Notes: generated by a model from the letters alone, not told the origin. Shown: positions 1 to 6,458, counted from the stretch's first letter. The stretch is DNA of 8,057 nucleotides from Deinococcus sp. (GCA_030524065.1 JAUNHF010000023.1:1-8057); one strand, 5' to 3'. Translations and numbers: made by a program.

Positions 1-34
1 GTTGAGCGCCCCGCCCATCCTCGCCCCCAGGCGC

Positions 35-40
35 TAACAT
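35..40 (+). promoter_or_regulatory. -10 box of a leaderless trmJ promoter
   Basis: TAACAT fits the TANNNT form of a -10 box and ends exactly 7 bases before the GTG start of trmJ, so transcription would begin at or next to the start codon. The 7 bases between are CCCTCCC and hold no Shine-Dalgarno sequence. No convincing -35 hexamer lies at the right distance; TTGAGC at 2-7 is too far away. The same spacing recurs at five other genes here, which strengthens the call. Confidence 0.55.
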
Positions 41-47
41 CCCTCCC

Positions 48-848
48 GTGACCCGCCCCACTTCTCAGCAAGCTGACCTTTCGCACGCCTCCAGCCTCGC
101 CGTGGTGCTGGTGTCGCCCAAGACGCCCGGTAACATCGGCTCGGCGGCCCGCGCCATGCTGAATATGGGAGCGTCCGACCTGCGGTTGGTGGCTCCGCGC
201 TGTGACCACCTCAGCAAGGAAGCCCGCGCCTTCGCCGTGCATGCCGAGGAGTTGCTGGAACGCGCGCCCGTGTACGCCACGCTGGCCGAAGCGCTGGCCG
301 ACCGTGACCTGAGCATCGGCACCTCGGCGCGGGAGCGGGCCGATATGCCCCGGCCCCAGCATCCGGCGGCGCTGCGTGGGCGCGTGCGGGCGGCGGCGTC
401 CCCGGCGCTGGTGTTTGGCCCCGAGGAAACCGGGCTGCTGAACGCTGACCTGGAACAGTGCCAGGCCACGGTCAGGATTCCCACCGCCGACTACGCCAGC
501 CTGAATCTGGCCCAGGCGGTGCTGCTGGTCACCTACGAGTTCCTGCAAGGCGGCGAGGAGCCGGCAGCCGGCGAGCGCAAGACGGCCACGCGCGGCGAGA
601 TGGAGGAGATGTACGGCCATCTGGTGGACGTGATGCACCTGACCGGCTATACCGACGCTATGCGCGCCCGGCACACGCTGCGGCTGTGGCGGCTGATGCT
701 GGACCGCGCCCAGATGTCCAGCGCCGAAAGTCGGCTGTTCCGGGGCCTGCTGCGCCAGGTGCAGTGGAAAGTGAAGCAGGGCAGTCCAGCGCAGCGTCCA
801 GAGGGCCAACACCTTCAGCAGGATGTGCGGCAGGACCCGGCTGAATGA
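48..848 (+). CDS. trmJ: TrmJ-type tRNA (Cm32/Um32) 2'-O-methyltransferase, SPOUT family
   Basis: A 266-residue SAM-dependent RNA methyltransferase of the TrmH/TrmJ branch of the SPOUT (knotted) superfamily. TrmJ enzymes methylate the 2'-OH of nucleotide 32 in the anticodon loop of certain tRNAs, in the cytoplasm. All three SPOUT motifs are visible: motif 1 around residues 22-41 (VSPKTPGNIGSAARA, with Asn29 and the likely catalytic Arg35), motif 2 at 122-130 (VFGPEETGL), and motif 3 at 144-157 (IPTADYASLNLAQA), which forms the SAM-binding knot. The GTSARxR stretch at 91-96 is also typical of the family. Residues from about 170 on form the helical C-terminal part, ending in a Gln-rich, probably disordered tail. 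The GTG start is chosen because a -10 box sits 7 bases before it. The stop overlaps the kinase start by 4 bases (ATGA). The family is clear; the exact target base is inferred from TrmJ-like motif spacing. Confidence 0.9.
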   Translation: MTRPTSQQADLSHASSLAVVLVSPKTPGNIGSAARAMLNMGASDLRLVAPRCDHLSKEARAFAVHAEELLERAPVYATLAEALADRDLSIGTSARERADMPRPQHPAALRGRVRAAASPALVFGPEETGLLNADLEQCQATVRIPTADYASLNLAQAVLLVTYEFLQGGEEPAAGERKTATRGEMEEMYGHLVDVMHLTGYTDAMRARHTLRLWRLMLDRAQMSSAESRLFRGLLRQVQWKVKQGSPAQRPEGQHLQQDVRQDPAE

Positions 849-2521
849 GGCGCCTGTTCCCCGCCAATCCCCTGGCCCAGCGTGAAGAACTGCTGCGCAA
901 GGTGCTTCCGCCCCTGATCGTGGCGGTGGTGCTGGTGGTGGAGATCCTGATTTCGCAGCTGCGTGACCTGCGACTGGAATTCTGGGCGCATCTGCTGTTC
1001 TACGGGTTTGCGGGGCCTACGGTGACCTTTTTTGCGCTGGACTGGATTGCCGAAGGGGCGCGGGCACGGGCGCGGGCCGAGGCCGAGCTGCGCGGCCTGT
1101 ACGAGGAACTGAGCCGCTCGCACGAGCAGCTTCAGCACATTCAGGCCCTGATGCGTGACCTGACCGAGGCCGGCGACCTGGGCGCGGTGCTGGAAGTGGG
1201 CGCCCGTGGGGCCAAGCGGGTCAGCGGGGCGGGGCAGGCGTCGGTGCGGTTGCCGGGCGGCCTGGAAGCCACCGCGACCGGCGCGGCCGAAGCCCACTAC
1301 CCGCTGCGCGCCGAGCTGCCCACCGGGGGCCGGCTGGAACTGCACCTGCCCCGCCCCCCCACGCCCGGTGACGAAGCCCTGGCCCGCTCGCTGGCCGCCG
1401 AGATTGGCACGGCGGCGCAGGCCGCCTGGCAACGCACCCAGGACCTGATGACGCTGCATTCGGTGGATGACTCCATCCGCGCCGAGCGCAACATGCGCCA
1501 GCTGCTGCTGCGCGTGACCGGCACCATGGCCGAGCGGGCCGGGGCCGATTTCCGCGCTGCTTACCTGATGGACCAAGACGGCATGCTGCGTCCCGAAACG
1601 GTGCAGGGGCCCCAGGGCGAGCTGGGCGCGTACGGCGTGCCGGCGTTCGCGGCCCGGGTGGCGCAGGCGGCCGAGCCACTGCAAGCCAGCGCGGAGGAAG
1701 CCGCCGCTTTTGGGCCGGTGAGCAGTGCAGTCGGCTTTCCCATGCGCGACGAGGCCGGGTTGGTCGGCGTGCTGGTGCTGGGCCGTACTGAAGCGGGCGC
1801 CTTTGCCGAGGCCAACATGCCGCTGCTGGCGCTGATGGCCTCGCAGGCGGCGCTGGGGGTCCGCAACGCCCGCGCTTACCTGTACTCCGAAGAACTGGCG
1901 ATCAGCGACGAGCGCACCCGCATTGCCCGCGAGATCCACGACGGGGTGGCGCAGTCGCTGGCGTTTTGCGCCATCAAGCTGGACGTGGTGGCCCGGCAGA
2001 TTCACAGCGACCCGCAGCAGGCCGAGGCCGAGGTCCGCGCCGCTGGGGCGCTGCTGCGCGAGCAGATTCAGGAGGTCAGGCGCTCCATCTTTGCGCTGCG
2101 GCCCATCAACCTCGAAAAGTACGGCCTGCTCGACACCATGAGGATGTACGTACAGGACTTTGGAGAGCAAAATAAGCTGCGTACGGCGCTGGAGATCTCC
2201 GGTGAAGTGGCGCTATCCAAAGGCGACGAGGCCATCCTGTTCCGAATCCTGCAAGAAAGCCTGAACAATGTCGCCAAGCACGCCGCCGCCAGCAGCGTAA
2301 CCGTGACCCTGCAAGGCGGCCCCTGCTGGGTGCAGCTGCGCGTGCAGGACGACGGCCAGGGCTTTGATCCCCATCAGGTCAGTGGCCGGGTCAGCAGCGC
2401 GGGCGGCCTGGGCCTGACCCAGATGCGCGAGCGAATGGAAAGCCGGGGCGGTGAGTACGCCGTGGTGAGCGAACCGGGCCGGGGCACACTGGTTGAAGCC
2501 CGGCTGCCGCAAGTGGGGTAA
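845..2521 (+). CDS. NarL-group sensor histidine kinase with N-terminal membrane segments and GAF domain
   Basis: A 558-residue sensor kinase. Two hydrophobic segments (about residues 20-38 and 47-66) anchor it in the membrane with almost no external loop, so the signal is probably sensed in the membrane or cytoplasm. A charged coiled-coil stretch (70-105) leads to a degenerate GAF-like region (about 105-195) and a clearer GAF domain (about 215-342). The HisKA_3 dimerisation domain follows, with the phosphoacceptor His365 in REIHDGVAQSL, then an HATPase_c domain with the N box (ESLNNVAKHA, 471-480), the G1 box (DDGQGFD, 502-508) and the G2 box (GGLGL, 520-524). These are hallmarks of kinases that phosphorylate NarL/LuxR-type response regulators. 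Its ATG overlaps the trmJ stop, implying coupled translation. No response regulator gene lies beside it, so the partner must be encoded elsewhere. The signal cannot be deduced from the sequence. Confidence 0.92.
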   Translation: MRRLFPANPLAQREELLRKVLPPLIVAVVLVVEILISQLRDLRLEFWAHLLFYGFAGPTVTFFALDWIAEGARARARAEAELRGLYEELSRSHEQLQHIQALMRDLTEAGDLGAVLEVGARGAKRVSGAGQASVRLPGGLEATATGAAEAHYPLRAELPTGGRLELHLPRPPTPGDEALARSLAAEIGTAAQAAWQRTQDLMTLHSVDDSIRAERNMRQLLLRVTGTMAERAGADFRAAYLMDQDGMLRPETVQGPQGELGAYGVPAFAARVAQAAEPLQASAEEAAAFGPVSSAVGFPMRDEAGLVGVLVLGRTEAGAFAEANMPLLALMASQAALGVRNARAYLYSEELAISDERTRIAREIHDGVAQSLAFCAIKLDVVARQIHSDPQQAEAEVRAAGALLREQIQEVRRSIFALRPINLEKYGLLDTMRMYVQDFGEQNKLRTALEISGEVALSKGDEAILFRILQESLNNVAKHAAASSVTVTLQGGPCWVQLRVQDDGQGFDPHQVSGRVSSAGGLGLTQMRERMESRGGEYAVVSEPGRGTLVEARLPQVG

Positions 2522-2576
2522 GGCACAGCGGCACAAGGCTTCACTTACGGGGGGTATCAATCTGGCTGATGAGCGC

Positions 2577-2582
2577 TAGATT
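2577..2582 (+). promoter_or_regulatory. Possible -10 box before the 65-codon secreted-protein gene
   Basis: TAGATT matches TANNNT and is followed by 6 bases (GGAAAC) and then the ATG at 2589, the leaderless spacing seen elsewhere in the window. The GGA in the spacer is too close to the ATG for a normal ribosome binding site. No good -35 hexamer is visible. No intrinsic terminator separates this gene from the kinase stop 67 bases upstream, so read-through from trmJ and the kinase is also possible. Confidence 0.4.
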
Positions 2583-2588
2583 GGAAAC

Positions 2589-2786
2589 ATGAAAAAATTC
2601 ATGACAGTGCTGGCTTTGGCGCTGGGTCTCCCCCTGGCAAGTGCCCAGATGTACCTGGCGGAGGAAGGGAACAATCCCCAGTTTGAGGCGTTGCTGCAAC
2701 AGCAGAAACTGGGCACCTGTGAGGCAGGGACTTACGGCTCTCTCCTGGACACGGATGAGGATGATATGCCTTACGACCTGAGCTAA
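2589..2786 (+). CDS. Small secreted protein of unknown function (65 residues)
   Basis: I do not recognise a family. The N-terminus is a textbook Sec signal peptide: MKK, a hydrophobic core (FMTVLALALGLPL), and an A-S-A cleavage site before Gln20. The mature part is about 46 residues. It starts with QMYLAEEG, has a Gln-rich helix-like stretch (residues 31-40), one cysteine (Cys44), and ends in an acidic cluster, DTDEDD at 54-59. That end resembles the DIDGD segment of the ORF at 2920-3096, as do its LAEEG (23-27) and the LAAEG of that ORF, so the two may be relatives. The protein stops just after the acidic cluster, whereas the neighbour continues about 20 residues further, so this copy may be C-terminally truncated. 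The signal peptide makes a real gene likely; the function is unknown, with export across the membrane the only prediction. Confidence 0.65.
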   Translation: MKKFMTVLALALGLPLASAQMYLAEEGNNPQFEALLQQQKLGTCEAGTYGSLLDTDEDDMPYDLS

Positions 2787-2853
2787 GTAGCTACCGTGTG
2801 TAGATTGCATCATAGGTCGGGCGAAATTCCGCTGATACTCGCTGCCGCTCGGT

Positions 2854-2873
2854 TGAAGATGACATCATCTTCA
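2854..2873. repeat. 20-base near-perfect palindrome (operator candidate)
   Basis: The 9-base arms TGAAGATGA and TCATCTTCA are exact reverse complements separated by CA. The site lies in the 133-base gap between the two small ORFs, 47 bases before the ATG of the second. Its size and symmetry suit a dimeric regulator. It has no T-run after it, and the arms are AT-rich, so it is not a good intrinsic terminator. No known operator consensus is recognised. Confidence 0.45.
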
Positions 2874-2919
2874 CCTGTCAGCTACTTATCAGGAGAGTGC
2901 CGCAGTCAACAGCACAGCG

Positions 2920-3096
2920 ATGTCTGCCCTCGGGGCGAGCCTGGCTGCAGAAGGCAGCACCTTCAAACTGCTCAAGACCGTAAAGGACAGCCCCATCTCC
3001 TTTATCCACCTCGTGGATATAGACGGCGACAAGATGGCTGACCGCTATGTGTACCTCAGCGGCTACGAGTTCAACGAATGGTGCTGGCTAAAGTAA
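2920..3096 (+). pseudogene. 58-codon ORF, probable 5'-truncated secreted-protein gene
   Basis: From ATG 2920 the frame gives 58 residues to the TAA at 3094. The start MSALGASLAAEG resembles the last part of a signal peptide without its basic N-terminus. The rest (FKLLKTV, SPISFIHLV, DIDGDKMAD, then an aromatic tail RYVYLSGYEFNEWCW) has protein-like composition. DIDGDKMAD at residues 33-41 fits the DxDxDxxxD calcium-loop pattern of VCBS/EF-hand-like repeats, although one copy in a short ORF is weak evidence. The frame is open upstream only to the TGA at 2860-2862 and offers no better start. There is no -10 box or Shine-Dalgarno at the right distance from the ATG; AGGAG at 2891-2895 is 24 bases away. 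A strong terminator follows directly, which suggests this was the end of a real transcription unit. It could be an intact small gene with an unusual start, but a remnant seems likelier. Confidence 0.45.
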
Positions 3097-3102
3097 GTTC
3101 AG

Positions 3103-3133
3103 GCTGAGGAGCGGCGCACCGCTTTTTCTCAGC
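3103..3133 (+). terminator. Intrinsic terminator between convergent units
   Basis: The inner stem AGCGG/CCGCT (3110-3114 with 3119-3123) encloses a 4-base loop and runs into five T residues (3123-3127). An outer stem GCTGAG/CTCAGC (3103-3108 with 3128-3133) flanks it. The T-run after the inner stem makes this an efficient terminator for plus-strand transcription, ending 2920-3096 or the longer transcript from further left. The last codon and stop of the minus-strand gene (3129-3134) lie in the outer stem. On the minus strand the hairpin has no T-run after it, so it would stop that operon less well. Confidence 0.75.
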
Positions 3134-3608
3134 GCATGCTCGCCTGGAGCTGCCCTGGCAACTCGGCCAGCACGCGCTCGATGGTGCGCTGCGCGGTGGC
3201 CCGCACCATCTTCTCGAAGGCGGCCCCGCCGAGGTTGCCGCTGTCGGGCAGGCGCAGGAACGCCTGGAAGTCGAAGCTCAGCTCTACCCGTGTGCTGCGA
3301 CCTTCAGAGTCCCCGACCACCGCCTGACCGCGCACCTCCACCCAGCCGCGCCGCTCGGGCAGGGCCTGGGGCGTGAGCGCTGCGCCGTTCGGTATGGCCT
3401 CCAGCCGGCTCACGAACGGCAGGGTAATGTCGCCCAGCAGCGGCACCGGCACGCGCAGTTCGCCGTGCAGCGTTTGGCCGTCCAGCCGGACATCCTGCAA
3501 AAAGGTGACCTGCGCCAGCGCCTGGTCGGCGGCCTGCGCCCAGGCCAGCGCGGCGGCGCGGTCGCCGGGGCAGTGCAGCGTGAAGGACTGCTGGGCACCA
3601 AACTGCAT
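3129..3608 (-). CDS. SRPBCC-like protein of unknown function, possibly DUF3809
   Basis: A 159-residue soluble protein with no signal peptide or membrane segment. The order of predicted elements suggests an SRPBCC/START-like ligand-binding fold: a first strand (residues 2-12), helical stretch (15-34), several strands (36-72 and 88-120, including RGWVEVRGQAVV and TRVELSFDFQAFL), and a long C-terminal helix (127-155). Size and context resemble the uncharacterised DUF3809 proteins I associate with Deinococcus, but that assignment is from memory of the family and not verified. The start is the ATG at 3608, whose A is the last base of the purD stop (TGATG), so translation is probably coupled to purD. 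GTG codons at 3620 and 3611 would add 4 or 1 residues. Nothing in the sequence shows an enzymatic function. Confidence 0.75.
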   Translation of the reverse strand: MQFGAQQSFTLHCPGDRAAALAWAQAADQALAQVTFLQDVRLDGQTLHGELRVPVPLLGDITLPFVSRLEAIPNGAALTPQALPERRGWVEVRGQAVVGDSEGRSTRVELSFDFQAFLRLPDSGNLGGAAFEKMVRATAQRTIERVLAELPGQLQASMR

Positions 3609-5164
3609 CACTCCACCCACTCGATTCGCAGGTGCCCGCCGGCCAGGGCCTGCTCCAAGTCGGCGTCCGGGACGCTGCGCAGGCGACTGAGGCCCGCAAA
3701 CTGCCCGGTAGCGCTGGCGTAGCCCACCCGCACCACCACCTCGTCGGTCAGGTCATCGCGGCCGATGCGCCACACCAGATGCTGACCCAGGGCGTCCAGC
3801 GCTTCTGGGGTCAGGGGGTGCGGCGCGGCTTCTGCCGTGGCTGCGGGCAGACCGGGCAAGTCAGGCTGGGTCACGCCTCCGGCTCCGTAGGGTGCCCTGC
3901 CGCGCTGGCCGCTGTCCCTGCGCTGGCTGGGGTTCAGGCCAATCCGCGAGCCGATATCGCGCCGCAGCTGCGCGCCCTCAAAACCCACCCGGTCTGCCAG
4001 CGCGTAGGCCCGCGCCAGGGCGTCCGGCAGGGTGGGGGCGGCCGCGGTCACGGCCAGCACGCGCCCGCCATTGCTGACCAGCTGACCCTCTTGCTCGGCG
4101 GTGCCCGCGTGAAAGATGGACTCGCCCGCCGCCGTCTGCGGCAGGGTCAGGGGAATGCCTTTTGCCGGTGTGCCGGGATAACCGGGCGCCGCCAGGATAA
4201 TGACGGCGCTGGCTTCATCCTTCCAGCGCACGGCGGCGGGGTCCAGCCGGCCCTGCGCGGCGGCCAGGGCGTGCGCGGCCAGGTCGCTCTCCAGCAGCGG
4301 CAGCACCGCTTCGGCTTCCGGGTCGCCAAAGCGGGCGTTGAACTCCACCACTTTCGGCCCCTGCGGGGTCAGCATCAGCCCTGCGTACAGCACGCCGCAA
4401 AAGGGCAGACCCTCGGCGCGCAGCCCCGCCAGCGTGCGCTCTACGATGTCACGCCGGACCGTGTCCATATCGGCGTCGCTCACCGGAAAAGGGCAGATGA
4501 CACCCATGCCGCCGGTCATCGGGCCGGTGTCTCCCTCGCCAATGGTCTTGTGATCCTGGCTGGGCGGGGTCAGGGCAAAGCGCTCGCCGTCGGTCAGCGC
4601 CAGCACCGAGACTTCTTGCCCGGTCATGAACTCCTCAATGACCACAGCGGCATTCTGCTGTCCGAAGATGGCGTGCAGCGCTTCCTGCGCCTCCTCGAGG
4701 CTGTGCGCGATGGTCACGCCCTTGCCCGCCCGCAGGCCCGCGTCCTTGATCACGGTGGGCAGCGGCTGGGTGCCTACGTAGGCCAGCGCAGCTTCCAGGG
4801 TCTCAAAGGAGCGGTGCGCGGCGGTGGGTACGCCGTGACGCCCCATAAAAGCCTTGCTCCAGGCCTTGTCGCTCTCAATCTGCGCGGCGGCCCGACTGGG
4901 GCCAAACGTAGGAATGCCGGCGGCCCGCAGGTCGTCGGCCAGACCCTGCGCCAAGTAAGCTTCTGGCCCAATAATGACCAGTTCGGCGCCGCGCTCACGC
5001 GCCAGGGCCACCAGCGAGGCGTTGTCCTGCGGCCAGTGGACCACTTCGGCCAAGCGGGCGATTCCGGGGTTGCCCGGCGTGCAGATCACCTGATGGCCCC
5101 CGCGCAAGCAGGCCTGGGCAATCGCGTGTTCACGGGCACCACTGCCCACCACAAGTACATTCAC
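3608..5164 (-). CDS. purD: Phosphoribosylamine-glycine ligase (GAR synthetase) with C-terminal extension
   Basis: PurD joins phosphoribosylamine and glycine using ATP, the second step of de novo purine synthesis, in the cytoplasm. The 518 residues hold the N-terminal GSGAREHA motif (7-14), the GPEAYLAQGLADDL stretch (66-79), ATP-grasp residues SDKAWSKAFM (98-107) and AGKGV (146-150), the metal-binding FNARFGDPEAEA (275-286), and the family's end signature RRDIGSRI (401-408). PurD proteins usually end shortly after this, at about 420-430 residues. Here a Pro/Ala/Gly-rich linker (about 411-450) and a compact 68-residue tail follow. The ATP-grasp lysine motif reads KDAGLRAGKG rather than the usual KADGLAAGKG. 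The GTG at 5164 is chosen because it overlaps the upstream stop (GTGA) and matches the family's N-terminus; the open frame to its left is not PurD-like. It lies between the MBL-fold gene and the SRPBCC-like gene. Confidence 0.95.
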   Translation of the reverse strand: MNVLVVGSGAREHAIAQACLRGGHQVICTPGNPGIARLAEVVHWPQDNASLVALARERGAELVIIGPEAYLAQGLADDLRAAGIPTFGPSRAAAQIESDKAWSKAFMGRHGVPTAAHRSFETLEAALAYVGTQPLPTVIKDAGLRAGKGVTIAHSLEEAQEALHAIFGQQNAAVVIEEFMTGQEVSVLALTDGERFALTPPSQDHKTIGEGDTGPMTGGMGVICPFPVSDADMDTVRRDIVERTLAGLRAEGLPFCGVLYAGLMLTPQGPKVVEFNARFGDPEAEAVLPLLESDLAAHALAAAQGRLDPAAVRWKDEASAVIILAAPGYPGTPAKGIPLTLPQTAAGESIFHAGTAEQEGQLVSNGGRVLAVTAAAPTLPDALARAYALADRVGFEGAQLRRDIGSRIGLNPSQRRDSGQRGRAPYGAGGVTQPDLPGLPAATAEAAPHPLTPEALDALGQHLVWRIGRDDLTDEVVVRVGYASATGQFAGLSRLRSVPDADLEQALAGGHLRIEWVE

Positions 5165-6084
5165 TGATCGTTCCTCACGTTCTTTACTTTTGCGTGTTTG
5201 GCCCAGTAGCGGGCCAGTCCCAGGACATTCATGGCGGGCGGCGAGGCAAAGCGGTAGGCTGCCCCCAGCCCCGGCACACTGCTTTCCACCTGTTCCAGCA
5301 CCCACTCGGTGAACGGCTCTGCCAGCGCGGCGGGGTCTTTGCCCTGCGCCAGTTGCTCGCGCACCCAGTTGGCCTCTGCGGTGAGATGGTGCAGCAGGGC
5401 GTCCCAGTGCCCGGCGCTCTGCGGGTAGCTGCCAAAGTGCGACAGATGCAGCCGGCGCACGTCCAGGTCCCGCAGCAGCGCCGCGCTCTGCTCCCACGCG
5501 GCCAGGTCAATGTCGGGCGGCGGAGTAGGAGCGCGGGCGGGCTGGCGCGAATCCAGCCGAATGCCGCCTACGTCGCCGGTATACAGTTCGTCGCCTGCCG
5601 CGTAGGCCAGGTGGTGAACGGCGTGCCCCGGCGTGTACAGTGCCCGCACTTCGGCGCGGCCCAGGCGCAGGGTTTCGCCGCCCGAAAGCGCGGTCAGGCG
5701 GTCCGCGTCCAGCGGGCGCATTTCGCCCCACAGCGCTTCCATCTGGTCGCCGTAGATCTGTGCGGCGCTGGCGTACAGCCGCTGCGGGTCTACCAGGTGC
5801 CGGGCGCCGCGCTCATGCACGTATAGCCGCGCACGCGGGGACAGTTCCAGTAGCCGCCCCGCCGCGCCCGCATGGTCAAAATGAATGTGGGTCAGCAGGA
5901 CATGCCGCACGTCGTCCCAGCCGGCCCCCAGTTGGCCTAGGCCAGCTTCCAGCGCACCTAAGGTGCTGCCGGGGCCAGTGTCAACCAGGGCCAGGCCGTC
6001 GCCCGTATCCCACGCATAGACGGCAATGACGCCGGGGGTGCCCTGAAAGTTCAGGTCGGTGGTCTGCGGTTCAAAGTTCTGCAT
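5161..6084 (-). CDS. Metallo-beta-lactamase-fold hydrolase (glyoxalase II-like)
   Basis: A 307-residue cytoplasmic protein of the MBL superfamily. The metal-binding signature THIHFDH (65-71; ligands His66, His68, Asp70, His71) is intact. His154 in TPGH, Asp171 in YTGD and His216 in LHLSHFG supply the other ligands, so a dinuclear metal site and hydrolase activity are expected. The DTGPG turn (35-39) is typical. The C-terminal region (about 225-307) is helical and resembles the extra domain of glyoxalase II-like MBL proteins, but the substrate cannot be told. The start is ATG 6084 because AAGGAG lies 9 bases upstream; an in-frame ATG at 6117 would add 11 charged residues and lacks a ribosome site. 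It is first in the operon, its TGA overlapping the purD GTG by 4 bases. This is the only gene here with a strong Shine-Dalgarno sequence. Confidence 0.88.
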   Translation of the reverse strand: MQNFEPQTTDLNFQGTPGVIAVYAWDTGDGLALVDTGPGSTLGALEAGLGQLGAGWDDVRHVLLTHIHFDHAGAAGRLLELSPRARLYVHERGARHLVDPQRLYASAAQIYGDQMEALWGEMRPLDADRLTALSGGETLRLGRAEVRALYTPGHAVHHLAYAAGDELYTGDVGGIRLDSRQPARAPTPPPDIDLAAWEQSAALLRDLDVRRLHLSHFGSYPQSAGHWDALLHHLTAEANWVREQLAQGKDPAALAEPFTEWVLEQVESSVPGLGAAYRFASPPAMNVLGLARYWAKHAKVKNVRNDQ

Positions 6085-6093
6085 CTTGCGTGT

Positions 6094-6099
6094 CTCCTT
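6094..6099 (-). promoter_or_regulatory. Shine-Dalgarno sequence of the MBL-fold gene
   Basis: AAGGAG on the minus strand ends 9 bases before ATG 6084 and decides that start over the upstream ATG at 6117. It implies a transcript with a true leader, unlike the leaderless genes elsewhere in the window. Confidence 0.8.
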
Positions 6100-6284
6100 T
6101 TCCCGGTTCGTACGCACGGCGCTCTACTCCGCAACATTGTGCAAAAAGCGCTTCATATTTGCGGGCGCAAGTCCATGCCGCGCAGCGCGGGCCTTGGCTT
6201 GGGCCACGCTGCTTGACCGCCTTGCAGGGTCCCGTTCGCTCTGGCTTCACCGCTCAGGTTGGAGCGATTTGGCCGCCCTCTGCA
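6100..6284 (-). other. Intergenic region upstream of the MBL-purD operon
   Basis: This stretch separates the 57-codon gene from the MBL gene, both on the minus strand, and must hold the operon promoter unless the two genes are co-transcribed. TTGCAC and TTGCGC on the minus strand (near 6140 and 6170) could be -35 hexamers, but no well-spaced TANNNT box follows either, so I do not name a promoter. CCGCG-CTG-CGCGG near 6178-6190 is a short GC hairpin with no T-run. No gene is supported in either strand. Confidence 0.4.
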
Positions 6285-6458
6285 TCAGGCATTACCGGTC
6301 AGGCGGGCGCCGGCCAGGACCGCCGCTGCCAGGAACTGCACGCCGGCAATCAGCCGAAAGAGGCCCACCTGCGGCGAGGTCCGCAGCGCCCCGAACGTCA
6401 GCGATAACACCCCAGCCGCGCTCAGCACGATAAATCCGACCAGCACCCACAGCAGCAT
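6285..6458 (-). CDS. Small two-helix membrane protein of unknown function (57 residues)
   Basis: From ATG 6458 the protein has 57 residues, mostly hydrophobic. Segment one (about 2-23, MLLWVLVGFIVLSAAGVLSL) and segment two (about 33-52, FRLIAGVQFLAAAVLAG) are separated by a short polar loop with Arg26 and Arg35. That suggests a hairpin in the membrane. I recognise no family. The start is decided by a -10 box, TATACT, 7 bases before this ATG, the leaderless spacing used by neighbours; ATG 6482 and TTG 6488 would add 8-10 residues but lie upstream of the expected transcription start. It is divergent from the lipoprotein gene, with 88 bases between the two starts. It could be partly regulated with that gene, but the sequence does not show this. 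Confidence 0.6.
   Translation of the reverse strand: MLLWVLVGFIVLSAAGVLSLTFGALRTSPQVGLFRLIAGVQFLAAAVLAGARLTGNA

Noticed and set aside
815..2170. 451-residue open frame on the minus strand, antisense to the kinase
   Set aside because: It is rich in Gly, His, Gln and Arg with no recognisable domain, the usual shadow of a GC-rich gene. The plus frame has an intact kinase.
2589..3096. One gene split by the 105-base inverted-repeat segment
   Set aside because: Removing 2784-2888 keeps the first ORF's frame (105 is a multiple of 3), but the 58-codon ORF is in a different frame, so a simple insertion does not explain both.
3632..5167. 511-residue open frame on the plus strand, antisense to purD
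   Set aside because: Low-complexity Gly/Gln/Arg/His composition and no motif, while the minus frame encodes full PurD.
5165..5497. N-terminal extension of PurD to 629 residues
   Set aside because: The extra sequence overlaps the MBL gene in another frame, is Arg/Ala-rich, and PurD's conserved N-terminus starts exactly at GTG 5164.
6085..6117. Longer start (ATG 6117) for the MBL-fold gene
   Set aside because: The 11 extra residues are charged and not family-like, and would be encoded over the AAGGAG that serves ATG 6084.
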